This document shows, one piece after another, positions 1 to 7,793 of a stretch of 64,000 nucleotides of DNA (position 1 is its first letter; each line of letters begins with the position of its first letter). The notes beneath the pieces were generated by a model. That model was not told the origin of the DNA. It was given only the letters and a program-made list of their open reading frames with translations, and did not search any database. This DNA comes from Amycolatopsis sp. MtRt-6 (GTDB lineage Bacteria > Actinomycetota > Actinomycetes > Mycobacteriales > Pseudonocardiaceae). The translations under genes were made by a program, and so were the position numbers. The DNA is taken from assembly GCF_017308975.1 (NCBI RefSeq), contig NZ_JADWPD010000013.1, positions 124,001-188,000 on the forward strand, in the 5' to 3' direction.

Positions 1-1284
1 CTTCTTGAGCAGCTCCGCGTAGCGCTCCTCTCCGATCTTCTGCGCCAGCAACAGGGTGCCGATGTTGGACGACTTCGCGAACACGCCGGTGGTGGTGAAC
101 GTCTGCGTGCCGTGGGTCCAGGCGTCGTGCACGGTCTTGTCGGCGATCTGCAGCGCCCCGGGCACCTGCAGCGTCGACTCCGGCGTCGCGATGCCGTAGT
201 CGATCGCCCCGGTGGCGGTGACGATCTTGTTGACCGACCCGGGTTCGAACGGCGTGGTGACCGCCGGGTTGGCCAGGTCGTCGGTGGTCCAGGTGCGCTG
301 GTCGTTGGGGTCGAACGTCTTGTCGTTGGCCAGCGCGTAGACCTCGCCGGTCTTGGCGTCCATGACGACGGCCTGCCCGCCCTTGGCGTGCGACTGCTGG
401 ACGTAGTCCGCCAGCTGCCGCTGCACCTCGTACTGCAGGTCGGAGTCGATGGTCAGTTCGAGGTCCGAGCCGGGGACGGCGGCCTGCAGGTCGCGCTCGG
501 TGCCCGGGATGACGACGTTGTCGCTGCCGTTCTTGGTGTTGACCATCATCCGGCCCGGCGTCCCCGCCAGGTCGTTGTCGCGCAGCAGCTCCAGCCCGAC
601 GAGGCCGTGCAGGTTGTGCTTGGACACGTCCGGGTCGTCGGAACGCCAGTTCGCGGCGCCGACGATGTTCGCCGCCAGGCTGCCGCCCGGGTACTCCCGC
701 AGCGCGCGCTTCTCGACGCCGATCCACGCGAAGTGCTTGACGATGTCGGCGGCGACGGACGGCTCGACGTTGTTCACCAGGTAGGTGAAGGACGCCTGCT
801 TGTGGAACAGGTCGAGCAGCTGCTGCTCGGTGACCATGGCGGGCAGCTTGCCGGCGATGTACTTGGCGGCCCCGGCGGTCTCGCTGTCGAACGTCTTCTT
901 GGTGCCGGGGTTCTTCGCGGCGTAGTCGTCCATGCTCTTGCGCAGCGCCTTGAGGTTCACCGAGAGCGTGCGCACCTCGACGCTGAACGCCAGCTTCGCG
1001 CCGTTGCGGTCCACAATGGACCCGCGCTGGGCGGGGATGTCGATGGTCTGGGTGCGCTGGCGTTCGGCCGCCGCGGACAGCGCCGCGGCGTCGAACCACT
1101 GCACCTGCACCAGTTTCACGCCGGCGACGATGAGCACGGCGACCAGCAGCAGCCGCACGGCGGAGAACCGGCTGCGGTGCCCGCCGTTGCCGCGGCGCGC
1201 GGCCGCGCTGCGGGTGCCGGCGGCGTACGTCCGCCGCGCGCTGCCCGCGGCGCGCGCCCGGACCTGGCTGCGGCCGGAAGCCAT
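1..1284 (-). CDS. ftsI: Peptidoglycan transpeptidase FtsI (PBP3/PBP2B class), 3' end cut by window
   Basis: Septal peptidoglycan D,D-transpeptidase of the divisome, anchored in the membrane with its catalytic domain outside. The visible 428 residues show a basic N-terminus, one membrane segment at about 43-60, a PBP dimerisation region opening with QRGSIVDRNG, and the transpeptidase domain. The nucleophile motif SVNK has Ser at about 350 and the SSN motif lies at about 405-407. The KTG motif must lie beyond the window edge. The ATG shares one base with the ftsL stop (TGATG), so translation is probably coupled. The gene is partial because the contig window ends, not because it is broken. Identity is very likely from motifs plus the mraZ-rsmH-ftsL context. 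Confidence 0.95.
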   Translation of the reverse strand, partial: MASGRSQVRARAAGSARRTYAAGTRSAAARRGNGGHRSRFSAVRLLLVAVLIVAGVKLVQVQWFDAAALSAAAERQRTQTIDIPAQRGSIVDRNGAKLAFSVEVRTLSVNLKALRKSMDDYAAKNPGTKKTFDSETAGAAKYIAGKLPAMVTEQQLLDLFHKQASFTYLVNNVEPSVAADIVKHFAWIGVEKRALREYPGGSLAANIVGAANWRSDDPDVSKHNLHGLVGLELLRDNDLAGTPGRMMVNTKNGSDNVVIPGTERDLQAAVPGSDLELTIDSDLQYEVQRQLADYVQQSHAKGGQAVVMDAKTGEVYALANDKTFDPNDQRTWTTDDLANPAVTTPFEPGSVNKIVTATGAIDYGIATPESTLQVPGALQIADKTVHDAWTHGTQTFTTTGVFAKSSNIGTLLLAQKIGEERYAELLKK

Positions 1285-2015
1285 CACTGGCCGCCTCCCG
1301 GCTGGGCGGGCGGCTGCTCTTCGGCGGGCACGGCGGGCTGGTCGCCCTCGATCGGCGCGCCCTGCTGCGACTGCGTGCCCGCGGCGGGCGCGGCCGGCGG
1401 CGCGACCGGCACCACCGGGGCGTCCGCCTGGGCCTTCTTGGGCTCGCCGACGAGCGAGGTCTTCCCGTCGGGACCGACGACGATCCGCGCCGGGTCCCCA
1501 CCGGGCACCATGCCGAGCTGCTGGGCCGCGGGGGCCAGCGAAGCGGGCGACTCCGCCTTGGCGACGTCGCGCTGCAGCTGTTCCTTCTGCTCGGCGAGAT
1601 TCGCGTTGGTGGTGCGCAGCTGTTCGAGCCGGTAGGAGTCGGCGATCGCCTGCGTGGTCAGCCAGAGCGTGGTCGCCACGCCGGCGGCCAGCAGCGCCAT
1701 CATCATCAGCACGAACGACGCGCGCGACTTCGGCAGCAGCGACTTCAGCTTGAACTTCGGCTTTTCCGCCGTCTCGGCGGGCCGGGCCTTCGGCTCCGGG
1801 CGCGCCTCGCGCTCCTTGAGCAGGTCGGCACGCTGGGCGCGGCGCGCGTAGGCGCGCTCGGCCGCGGACGTGCGGCCACGCGAACCCCGCCGGGGCGCGG
1901 CCTGCGTCGTCTGCTGGTCCGGCTCGACGGCGTCCGTCGAGGTGCGGGCGGCCTCGGTGCGACCCCGCGTCGCCGGCGCGGCCCGGCGGCGGGAGGACTT
2001 CGCGGGAGCGGTCAT
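1284..2015 (-). CDS. ftsL: Cell division protein FtsL-like (septum formation initiator family)
   Basis: Small bitopic divisome protein that in other bacteria bridges FtsB/FtsQ and regulates FtsW-FtsI. This 243-residue protein has a long Arg/Ala-rich cytoplasmic N-terminus (about 1-98), one membrane helix at about 101-120, a short coiled coil at about 127-155 (YRLEQLRTTNANLAEQKEQL) and a Pro/Ala/Gln-rich extracellular tail. This is the usual actinobacterial layout and is much longer than the enterobacterial protein. The call rests mainly on position between rsmH and ftsI, because sequence conservation in this family is low. It overlaps rsmH by 4 nt and ftsI by 1 nt. Confidence 0.85.
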   Translation of the reverse strand: MTAPAKSSRRRAAPATRGRTEAARTSTDAVEPDQQTTQAAPRRGSRGRTSAAERAYARRAQRADLLKEREARPEPKARPAETAEKPKFKLKSLLPKSRASFVLMMMALLAAGVATTLWLTTQAIADSYRLEQLRTTNANLAEQKEQLQRDVAKAESPASLAPAAQQLGMVPGGDPARIVVGPDGKTSLVGEPKKAQADAPVVPVAPPAAPAAGTQSQQGAPIEGDQPAVPAEEQPPAQPGGGQ

Positions 2016-2959
2016 CGCGGCTCTCCGATCCTCTCTGCGGCCCGCAGCCGCACCGAGGCGGCCCGCGGGTTCCGTTCGATCTCCTCTTCGCCGGCCTTCT
2101 CGGCGCCGCGCGTCAGGAGCTTCAGCTCCGGTCCGTGGCCCGGCAGCTCCACCGGGAGCCCTTCCGGGGTGCGGGACTTCGCGAGCTCGGCCAGCGCCTG
2201 CTTCACCAGCCGGTCTTCGAGGGACTGGTACGACTCGACGACGATCCGGCCGCCGACTTTCAGGGCACCCAGGGCCGCCGGCATGGCGCGGCGGAGCACC
2301 TCCAGCTCGCCGTTGACCTCGATCCGCAGCGCCTGGAACGTGCGCTTGGCCGGGTGCCCGCCGGTGCGCCGGGTGGCGGCCGGGACGGCGTCGTAGAGCA
2401 GCTCGACCAGGCGCCCGCTGTTCGTGAAGGGCTCCTGCTCGCGGGCTTTGACGACGCTCTTGACGATCCGCTGCGCGAAGCGTTCCTCGCCGTAGTCCCG
2501 CAGGATGCGGACGAGCTCGCCGGGCGCGTAGGTGTTGAGCACGTCGGCGGCGGTGAACCCGGTGGTCGGGTCCATCCGCATGTCCAGCGGCGAGTCCTTG
2601 GCGTAGGCGAACCCGCGCTCGGCGCGGTCCAGCTGCATCGACGAGACGCCGAGGTCGAACAGGATGCCGTCGGCGTGGCTCAGGCCCACGCTTTCGAGGG
2701 CTTCCGGGAGCCCGTCGTAGACGGTGTGGACGAAGTTGACGCGATCGCCGTGGCGCGCCAGGCGTTCTCGTGACTTCTCCAGCGCGGCGGGGTCACGGTC
2801 CAGCGCGACGAGCCGCAGCCGCGGGAACGCCGCCAGGAGGGCGTCGGAATGCCCGCCGAGGCCGACCGTGGCGTCCACGAGAACGCCGTCGCGGTCGGCG
2901 AACACGGGAGTGAACAGCTCGACGATCCGGTCGAGCAGCACCGGGACGTGCTCGGTCAT
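2012..2959 (-). CDS. rsmH: 16S rRNA (cytosine1402-N4)-methyltransferase RsmH (MraW)
   Basis: SAM-dependent enzyme that N4-methylates C1402 of 16S rRNA in the decoding centre. The 315-residue length is normal for the family. The N-terminus HVPVLLDRIVELF leads into the SAM-binding segment VDATVGLGGHSDALL at about 27-41. Conserved downstream blocks are DGILFDLGVSSMQLD and ERGFAYAKDSPLDMRMD, then the C-terminal GGHPAKRTFQALRIEVNGEL. The ATG at 2959 has an excellent GGGGGAGGG Shine-Dalgarno. It lies between mraZ and ftsL in the mra operon, and its leader carries the mraW RNA element annotated separately. Confidence 0.97.
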   Translation of the reverse strand: MTEHVPVLLDRIVELFTPVFADRDGVLVDATVGLGGHSDALLAAFPRLRLVALDRDPAALEKSRERLARHGDRVNFVHTVYDGLPEALESVGLSHADGILFDLGVSSMQLDRAERGFAYAKDSPLDMRMDPTTGFTAADVLNTYAPGELVRILRDYGEERFAQRIVKSVVKAREQEPFTNSGRLVELLYDAVPAATRRTGGHPAKRTFQALRIEVNGELEVLRRAMPAALGALKVGGRIVVESYQSLEDRLVKQALAELAKSRTPEGLPVELPGHGPELKLLTRGAEKAGEEEIERNPRAASVRLRAAERIGEPR

Positions 2960-3004
2960 CGTTCCCTCCCCCTTTCTCGCCCGATCGGCCCGGGGGAAAT
3001 ATGG

Positions 3005-3098
3005 CGGATGCCGTCAGGTCCCTGTCCGCCCGCTGCGGACCTGGTACCGGGGAAGGTGCACCAGGGCTGTTGAGCGGACAGAGGCCTCACGGCATCCG
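3005..3098 (-). ncRNA. mraW RNA motif (cis-regulatory leader between mraZ and rsmH)
   Basis: Read on the minus strand, this stretch folds into nested pairings. The outer pairing is 3089-3097 with 3006-3014 (GGATGCCGT/ACGGCATCC), then 3074-3081 with 3022-3029 (CTGTCCGC/GCGGACAG, written in + strand order reversed). The apical hairpin is CCTGGT/ACCAGG (3060-3065 with 3040-3045), whose loop region contains CTTCCCC (3049-3055). A hairpin with a CUUCCCC terminal loop upstream of mraW genes in Actinobacteria is the published description of the mraW RNA motif as I recall it. Position, strand and loop sequence all agree. The covariance-model assignment itself was not computed. Confidence 0.8.
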
Positions 3099-3173
3099 GG
3101 TGGGCTTCCCCTCCTCGCGCGGGCGGCGAACCTCTTCGTCCCCCGACGACGAAGGTGCACCGCGACCGCACGC

Positions 3174-3605
3174 CTAGAAGACGCCCGGCAGTACTTCCTC
3201 TCGAGCCTTCGCGTAGCTGTCTTCGTGCTCCTCCAGGTACGCCTGCCACGCTTGGGCGTCCCAGATTTCCAGCCTGGTGATCGCCCCGATCACCACGCAC
3301 TCCTTGCTGAGCCCCGCGTAGCGGCGGAGCTCGGGCGCGATGGTGATGCGCCCCTGGCCGTCCGGACGTTGCTCGTCCGTGCCGGCGAACAGGTAGCGCT
3401 GGTAGGCCCGAACCGCCTCGTTCGTGAACGGGGCCTCGGCGACCTTGCGCGCCATCTGCTCGAACTCGGCGCGGGGGAAGACGAAGAGGCAGTGGTCCTG
3501 CCCCTTGGTGACCATCAGCCCACCCGCCAAGGCGTCACGGAACTTCGCAGGCAGCGCGAGCCGCCCTTTGTCGTCCAGCTTCGGGGTGTGGGTGCCGAGG
3601 AACAC
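3174..3605 (-). CDS. mraZ: Transcriptional regulator MraZ
   Basis: AbrB-fold DNA-binding protein that controls its own division/cell wall operon. The GTG at 3605 was chosen because it gives the normal 143-residue MraZ beginning FLGTHTPKLDDKGRLALPAKFR, and because GGGAGGTGGAGG sits just upstream. A longer in-frame extension to 3686 is unlikely. The two MraZ repeats are visible: DDKGRLALPAKFRDAL near the N-terminus and DGQGRITIAPELRRYAGL at about 80-97. The protein is the first gene of the mra cluster. Its probable binding sites are the GTGG repeats at 3673-3706. Confidence 0.95.
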   Translation of the reverse strand: MFLGTHTPKLDDKGRLALPAKFRDALAGGLMVTKGQDHCLFVFPRAEFEQMARKVAEAPFTNEAVRAYQRYLFAGTDEQRPDGQGRITIAPELRRYAGLSKECVVIGAITRLEIWDAQAWQAYLEEHEDSYAKAREEVLPGVF

Positions 3606-3672
3606 GGCCTCCACCTCCCTACCGTCCACGGTGGCGAACCACCCCGGACGGCCACGGGGCTTCCCTTCCGCC

Positions 3673-3712
3673 CCACTGGCCACCACCGTACCCCACTTTT
3701 CACCACAGTCAA
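3673..3712 (-). promoter_or_regulatory. mraZ promoter with four 10-bp-spaced GTGG MraZ boxes
   Basis: On the minus strand, TTGACT (3712-3707), a 16-bp spacer and TACGGT (3690-3685) form a good housekeeping promoter about 70-80 nt ahead of the mraZ start. GTGG occurs four times in the same direction, at 3706, 3696, 3686 and 3676, each exactly 10 bp apart and covering the spacer and -10 region. Tandem TGGG-type repeats with a 10-bp period are the known kind of MraZ operator. Repression of the cluster by its own first product is therefore inferred. Confidence 0.75.
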
Positions 3713-3892
3713 CGCGACAAAAGGGCAGACCACTCCGTCGTGTGTTCCGTTTGCGCAGGTCAGCCGCGTGGGGCCTGGTGGGGGGCGTGGTGGGGGACGG
3801 TGGCCAAGATCCCCCGCACCGGGGGCCGGAGCAACCTCAGCTGTAGCCCAAGCGTCCGCATAACGGCCGCGAAAGAACCCTCCCGCTCCGAG

Positions 3893-3954
3893 GTGGGGCC
3901 GAAGGTGGCCCGAAGTGGGGAACCAATGTGGGCCGGAGTGGGGAACCAAGGTGG
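3893..3954 (+). repeat. 23-bp tandem repeat with paired GTGG boxes
   Basis: GTGG occurs at 3893, 3905, 3915, 3928, 3938 and 3951. The blocks starting at 3905 and 3928 form a 23-bp tandem duplication, each holding two GTGG motifs 10 bp apart and the shared string GTGGGGAACCAA, with a partial third copy at 3951. The 10-bp pairs resemble the MraZ boxes of the mraZ promoter but face the other way and lie about 200-250 bp upstream of it. Whether they bind MraZ is unknown. Confidence 0.55.
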
Positions 3955-3980
3955 AGCCCAGCGGGGAGCCCGTGCCCAGC

Positions 3981-4160
3981 CGGGCATCACCCGTGATTGA
4001 GGGGGCATCACGCGTGATTCGCGGGGCATCACCCGTGATTCGCGGGGCATCACCCGGCCGAGCCGTGTCGACCTCCCCATCACGCGTGATGCCTCTCCAA
4101 TCACGCGAGATGCCCCCTCAATCACGCGAGATGCCCTTCCGGACACACGTGATGCCTCTC
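3981..4160. repeat. 21-bp-period palindromic repeat array, locus 1
   Basis: About eight units of 21 bp built on the palindrome ATCACGCGTGAT with a GGGGC flank. Units at 3981-4055 read GGGCATCACSCGTGATT; those from about 4080 to 4160 read in the opposite sense, so the array is a large inverted repeat. It lies just past the espG 3' end (4166, minus strand) and upstream of mraZ. Because 21 is a multiple of 3 the array stays open in several frames, but the resulting heptapeptide ORFs have no Shine-Dalgarno and are not believed. The rest of 3606-4165 holds the mraZ promoter and the 23-bp repeat; no gene is seen. Confidence 0.85.
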
Positions 4161-4165
4161 GGGGC

Positions 4166-4897
4166 TCAGTCTTCCGGGGTGAGGAGGGCCGTGACGCGGG
4201 CCGCGAGGCGGGTGCTGTCGACCGGGCTGACCGTCACCCACTCCTGCCCACCCCGGCCCGGGGTCTTCGTCGCGCAGTACGCGCCGACGTCGGTGTCGAA
4301 CCACGTCAAGCCACCGACGCGCGCCAACTGCCCCGACCCCGACCGGCGGCTCACGCTGAACTGCCCCGCCGCGTACACCGGCCGCGCCTGGATCGCCCGG
4401 ACCTCTTCGAGCTGCGCCGCCGTCGTCCCCGACGCGGCGTCCGGCGACCCCGAGAGCGTCGACGCCGGGAGGCTGATGCCGTAGCCGGGGCCGGCCGACA
4501 GCTCCGGCAGGACGTCGACGATCGCCGTGCCCAGCTCTCCCTCGTGGATGGAGTCGAGGCCGATCGTCTGCTCCGGCTGGGTCGCCAGCACCCCGCGGCG
4601 GCCGCGGGCCGCGGTCACCGCGCGGAACGGCGTCGCCGCCGTCATGTCGGCCAGCGCTTCGCACGCGACGAACACGTCCGCGTCCGCGAGCAGTTCCAGC
4701 CGCGACGCCAGCGCCGGCTCCAGCCGGGACCCGTCATAGAGGCCCCGCGAAGCCAGGTTGTCGTAGACGGCCTTGCGCACCTCGGCGCGCTCGGCATCGG
4801 TCACGCCGACGCTGCGGACGCTCAGCGGTTCCGGCGGGCGGTCGTGGCCGAGGTCGGTCCAGAGGATGTCGAACGCCGACGCCGAAACCCGGATCAA
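4166..4897 (-). CDS. ESX secretion-associated protein, EspG family
   Basis: EspG proteins are cytosolic chaperones that bind PE/PPE-type substrates of type VII secretion. The 243-residue product begins with a TTG codon: IRVSASAFDILWTDLGHDRPPEPL is the recognisable EspG N-terminus, followed by a conserved GVTDAERAEVRKAVYDNLASRG block. The C-terminus GRGGQEWVTVSPVDSTRLAARVTALL also fits the family. The TTG overlaps the PPE-like gene stop (TTGA). It is the last gene of a four-gene operon without any secretion machinery nearby, so substrate and chaperone probably work with an ESX system elsewhere. The start choice is supported by the overlap rather than by a strong ribosome site. Confidence 0.8.
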   Translation of the reverse strand: MIRVSASAFDILWTDLGHDRPPEPLSVRSVGVTDAERAEVRKAVYDNLASRGLYDGSRLEPALASRLELLADADVFVACEALADMTAATPFRAVTAARGRRGVLATQPEQTIGLDSIHEGELGTAIVDVLPELSAGPGYGISLPASTLSGSPDAASGTTAAQLEEVRAIQARPVYAAGQFSVSRRSGSGQLARVGGLTWFDTDVGAYCATKTPGRGGQEWVTVSPVDSTRLAARVTALLTPED

Positions 4898-5451
4898 GCC
4901 CGCCCCAGCGCCGGCGGGGCGGGGAACGTCTCGGCCGGCACGTGCCCGCGCAGCGCGGTGTCCCGCGTCCGGAGGACGTCGATCGCCTTCTGCCGCGCGG
5001 CCTCGGCTTCGGCGCGGCGGACGGCCATCTCCGCGGCCAGCCCGGCCAGGACGAACACGTTCCCGCTGGACGCGGCGTCGCGGATCATCGCCGCCGGGTC
5101 GTAGGTCACCGGCGGCGGCATGTCGGCCCGCGCCCGCGCCGCGGCCTCCGCCTGCGCGCCGACCGCCTGCCCGACCGACGCCGAGACGGCGGCGGAGTGC
5201 GACAGCCACTGCGCGGCCCGGCCCAGCGCCGCGCGCGCCGCGTCCCCCGCCTGGCCACGCCAGTGCTCGTCGGACGAGGCGACCAGCGCGGCGACATCGG
5301 CGGTGGACTCCTGCAGCCGTTTCGCCAGCCCGTCCCAGCGCGCGCCCGCCTCGCCCGCGGCGACCGGGTCGTTGCCGCGCTCGACCTCCGCGGCCATCGC
5401 TTCGTGGCTGTAGGCCTCGTACCGCGCGGTGGGCACGGGTGGTTCGGGCAC
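4894..5451 (-). CDS. PPE-like / WXG-superfamily type VII substrate candidate
   Basis: 185 residues from a GTG with AGGAGGTG five bases upstream. The sequence is mostly helical and Ala/Glu-rich. It contains ARWDGLAKRLQES and, after about 30 residues, DEHWRGQAGDAARAALG: the W-x-G turn typical of WXG100/PPE helical hairpins. No signal peptide or membrane segment is visible, as expected for a type VII substrate. It is encoded directly before espG with a 4-nt overlap, the normal arrangement of a substrate and its EspG chaperone. Exact family (PPE versus another WXG-type) is uncertain. Confidence 0.65.
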   Translation of the reverse strand: MPEPPVPTARYEAYSHEAMAAEVERGNDPVAAGEAGARWDGLAKRLQESTADVAALVASSDEHWRGQAGDAARAALGRAAQWLSHSAAVSASVGQAVGAQAEAAARARADMPPPVTYDPAAMIRDAASSGNVFVLAGLAAEMAVRRAEAEAARQKAIDVLRTRDTALRGHVPAETFPAPPALGRA

Positions 5452-5465
5452 GGCGCACCTCCTGG

Positions 5466-6020
5466 TCAGGGCAGCTTGGGTTCGACGAGCTCGGCCACCG
5501 TGCCCGCGCGACGGCACGCGAGCGGGGTGTCCGAGAAGCCGGAGTTGCTGACGTCGATCTGCAGGCTGGCGCCGTCGCCGACGCCGAGCAGCACGGCGCA
5601 GGTGCCGTCGGCGGCCTTCTTGTCGGCGACCTTCAGCGCCGGGTGGGTGCCGACCGTCGTCTTGGTGACGTTCTTCTTGGTGACGTCGAGGTCGGCGAGG
5701 CCGTGTTTTTCGTCGAAGGTGACGGTGACGCCGAAGGTGCCGGGCACGGTCCAGTCGCAGGCCCGCGCGCCGGCGATGTCCTTGGACTTGCCGAGCACGG
5801 TGATGCCGGCGGTCGAGCGGTCCTGCGGGGACAGCAGGGTGCAGAGGTCGGCGAGGCCGGTGGGCGAAGCGGACGGCGGTGGCAAGGCGGGAGCGGAGGC
5901 CTGCGCGGAGGTGTGCCCGACGGCGGCCGGCGGGGTGCTCTGCTGCCCGCACGCGGCAAGAACAAGGAGGGAGGGTGCGAGGAGAAGACCCCGCGTCGGC
6001 GACCCGAGGGATCGCGGCAC
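5466..6020 (-). CDS. DUF3558 domain lipoprotein
   Basis: 184-residue secreted lipoprotein of unknown function. The GTG at 6020 is preferred because GGGGGAG lies 6 nt upstream and the peptide then begins PRSLGSPTRG followed by a hydrophobic stretch and the lipobox VLAAC. Starts further upstream would bury the signal. The mature part opens with a Pro/Ala/Ser linker, then the DUF3558 domain (LCTLLSPQDRST, ACDWTVPGTFGVTVTF, CAVLLGVGDGASLQI, CRRAGTVAELV), with cysteines suited to disulfides outside the cell. Lipoproteins of this family often sit beside ESX accessory genes in this order of bacteria. Confidence 0.8.
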   Translation of the reverse strand: MPRSLGSPTRGLLLAPSLLVLAACGQQSTPPAAVGHTSAQASAPALPPPSASPTGLADLCTLLSPQDRSTAGITVLGKSKDIAGARACDWTVPGTFGVTVTFDEKHGLADLDVTKKNVTKTTVGTHPALKVADKKAADGTCAVLLGVGDGASLQIDVSNSGFSDTPLACRRAGTVAELVEPKLP

Positions 6021-6075
6021 TGCCGGCTCCCCCACCGCGCGGCTTCGCGAGGCCGTCCGCTCGGCACGCACCAGC

Positions 6076-6426
6076 TCACCCACCGGTGCAGTCCACGCCT
6101 TCGGCCGCCTGCTCGTCCGCGTGCTGGTACTTCGCCAGCGCGTCGCCGATCCGCCGCTTGAGCGTCTCCAGCTCCTTGCCGAACGCGGTCAGCTGCTGCA
6201 CCGCCGAGCCCTGCCCGCCGATGCCGTACTCCGCCATGAACTCGCCGATCTCGCCCGCGTACCCGCCGCCCAGCGGCACGCTCCGCCCCAGCACCTTGGC
6301 CTCGCGGACCATCTCGCCCACGACGTCCTGCAGCTGGCCGAGCTTCGCGTAGGCGTCCGTGGCCAGCTCGGGCGCGACCGCGAAACCGCGCACGTCGAAC
6401 GGCAGCTGGGTTCGCAGCTCGCTCAT
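6076..6426 (-). CDS. Small helical protein of type VII accessory operon
   Basis: 116 residues, first gene of the minus-strand operon that continues with the DUF3558 lipoprotein, PPE-like protein and EspG. Sequence is soluble and largely helical, with conserved-looking QLPFDVRGFAVAPELATDAYAKLGQLQDVV and a C-terminal KELETLKRRIGDALAKYQ helix. The size and layout resemble PE/ESX-type small partners, but there is no clear W-x-G, so I do not assign the family. ATG at 6426 follows a weakly defined ribosome site. It is transcribed divergently from moxR across a 272-bp gap. Confidence 0.6.
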   Translation of the reverse strand: MSELRTQLPFDVRGFAVAPELATDAYAKLGQLQDVVGEMVREAKVLGRSVPLGGGYAGEIGEFMAEYGIGGQGSAVQQLTAFGKELETLKRRIGDALAKYQHADEQAAEGVDCTGG

Positions 6427-6698
6427 AAGCGGTTACGCCTCTCCGTAGCCGGGCGACCTCGAACCGCAGCATACGACAGAGCAGGGCGTCAGCGGGAGCA
6501 CCCAGAATCGGGTGAAGACTCACCCTTTCGAGGTATCGTCCCTGCTTGCGCAGCGTCATCGCGGGGTTCCAGCCCCCGGTTCGCCCGGGTTTGACACACT
6601 GGGTGGAAGGCTGGTCGCTGCGCGCGGACAGCAGCGAGGGGGCCGTTCGGCCCGGCGGTGCGCACAATGCGCGCGGCCATGCGCCACCAGGAGGTCGA

Positions 6699-7766
6699 GT
6701 GACGTCGAGAATCCAGTCTGCCGCGCCCGGATCGGGCGAGCAGGCATCCGGGCGGCCGCCTTACCCGGCGGAGCCCGCGGGCAACGGCCGGGTCCACGGT
6801 CACCCCGGCAGAGTGCCGCTGGACGAACTGCACGACACCGCGCGCCGGATCGCCGCGAACGTGGAGCGCGTGCTGGTCGGCAAGCCCGACGTCATCCGGA
6901 TCGCGCTGGTCACCCTGCTCGCCGAGGGCCACCTGCTGGTCGAAGACGTGCCCGGCGTCGGGAAGACGTCGCTGGCCAAGGCCCTCGCCCGGTCGATCGA
7001 CTGCACGGTCAGCCGCATCCAGTTCACCCCCGACCTGCTGCCGAGCGACGTCACCGGCGTCTCCATCTACAACCGCCAGTCCGGCGAGTTCGACTTCCGC
7101 CCCGGCCCGGTGTTCGCGAACATCGTGGTGGGCGACGAGATCAACCGCGCCTCGCCGAAGACGCAGTCCGCGCTGCTGGAGTGCATGGAAGAGCACCAGG
7201 TCACCGTCGACACCTCGACGTACCGCCTCGAGCAGCCGTTCATGGTCATCGCGACCCAGAACCCGATCGAGATGGAAGGCACCTACGCCCTCCCCGAGGC
7301 CCAGCGCGACCGGTTCACCGCCCGCGTCTCCATCGGCTACCCCGACCAGCAGGCCGAGCTGGCCATGGTCGACGAGCACGCCGGCCACAACCCCCTCGAA
7401 GACCTGCAGCCGGTGTCCGACGGCGAGACCGTGCACCGGCTGATCGAGACGGTCCGCGGCGTGCACATCGCGCCGGAGGTCCGCCGCTACGCCGTCGACG
7501 TCGTCGCCGCCACCCGGGGCGTCCCGGAGATCCGGCTCGGCGCGTCCCCGCGGGCCACGCTGCACCTGGTCCGCGCGGCGCGGGCGCAGGCCGCGCTGTC
7601 GGGCCGCGACTACGTCGTGCCGGACGACCTGCACACGGTGGCGGTCCCGGTCCTCGCGCACCGCCTGGTGCTGACCACGGAGGCCCACGCCGCCCGCCGG
7701 TCGGCCACCGACGTCGTGCGCGCGGTGCTGCACCGGGTGCCGGTGCCGCAGGGCACCCGGCCCTAG
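6699..7766 (+). CDS. MoxR family AAA+ ATPase
   Basis: 355-residue chaperone-like ATPase. The GTG at 6699 was chosen for AGGAGG 4 nt upstream. It carries a Walker A GVGKTSLAK at about 86-94 and Walker B IVVGDEINRA at about 145. It also has the MoxR block ASPKTQSALLECMEEHQVT, sensor segment VIATQNPIEMEGTYALPEAQ, and a lid domain with SPRATLHLVRAARAQAAL. MoxR proteins act with VWA/DUF58 partners in maturation or assembly of protein complexes. Here the DUF58 and transglutaminase genes follow in the same operon, the common MoxR-DUF58-TgpA trio. The actual client is not known. Confidence 0.92.
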   Translation: MTSRIQSAAPGSGEQASGRPPYPAEPAGNGRVHGHPGRVPLDELHDTARRIAANVERVLVGKPDVIRIALVTLLAEGHLLVEDVPGVGKTSLAKALARSIDCTVSRIQFTPDLLPSDVTGVSIYNRQSGEFDFRPGPVFANIVVGDEINRASPKTQSALLECMEEHQVTVDTSTYRLEQPFMVIATQNPIEMEGTYALPEAQRDRFTARVSIGYPDQQAELAMVDEHAGHNPLEDLQPVSDGETVHRLIETVRGVHIAPEVRRYAVDVVAATRGVPEIRLGASPRATLHLVRAARAQAALSGRDYVVPDDLHTVAVPVLAHRLVLTTEAHAARRSATDVVRAVLHRVPVPQGTRP

Positions 7767-7793
7767 CTTTCCGCCGAAGGGGAAGAGAACGGC

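Noticed and set aside
112..1635. Long plus-strand ORF across ftsI/ftsL and many similar antisense ORFs in the window
   Set aside because: High G+C creates long open shadow frames; the opposite-strand frames carry recognisable FtsI and FtsL sequence.
6592..6625. TTGACA promoter ahead of moxR
   Set aside because: TTGACA at 6592 is good, but no acceptable -10 lies 16-18 bp downstream, so I did not annotate a promoter.
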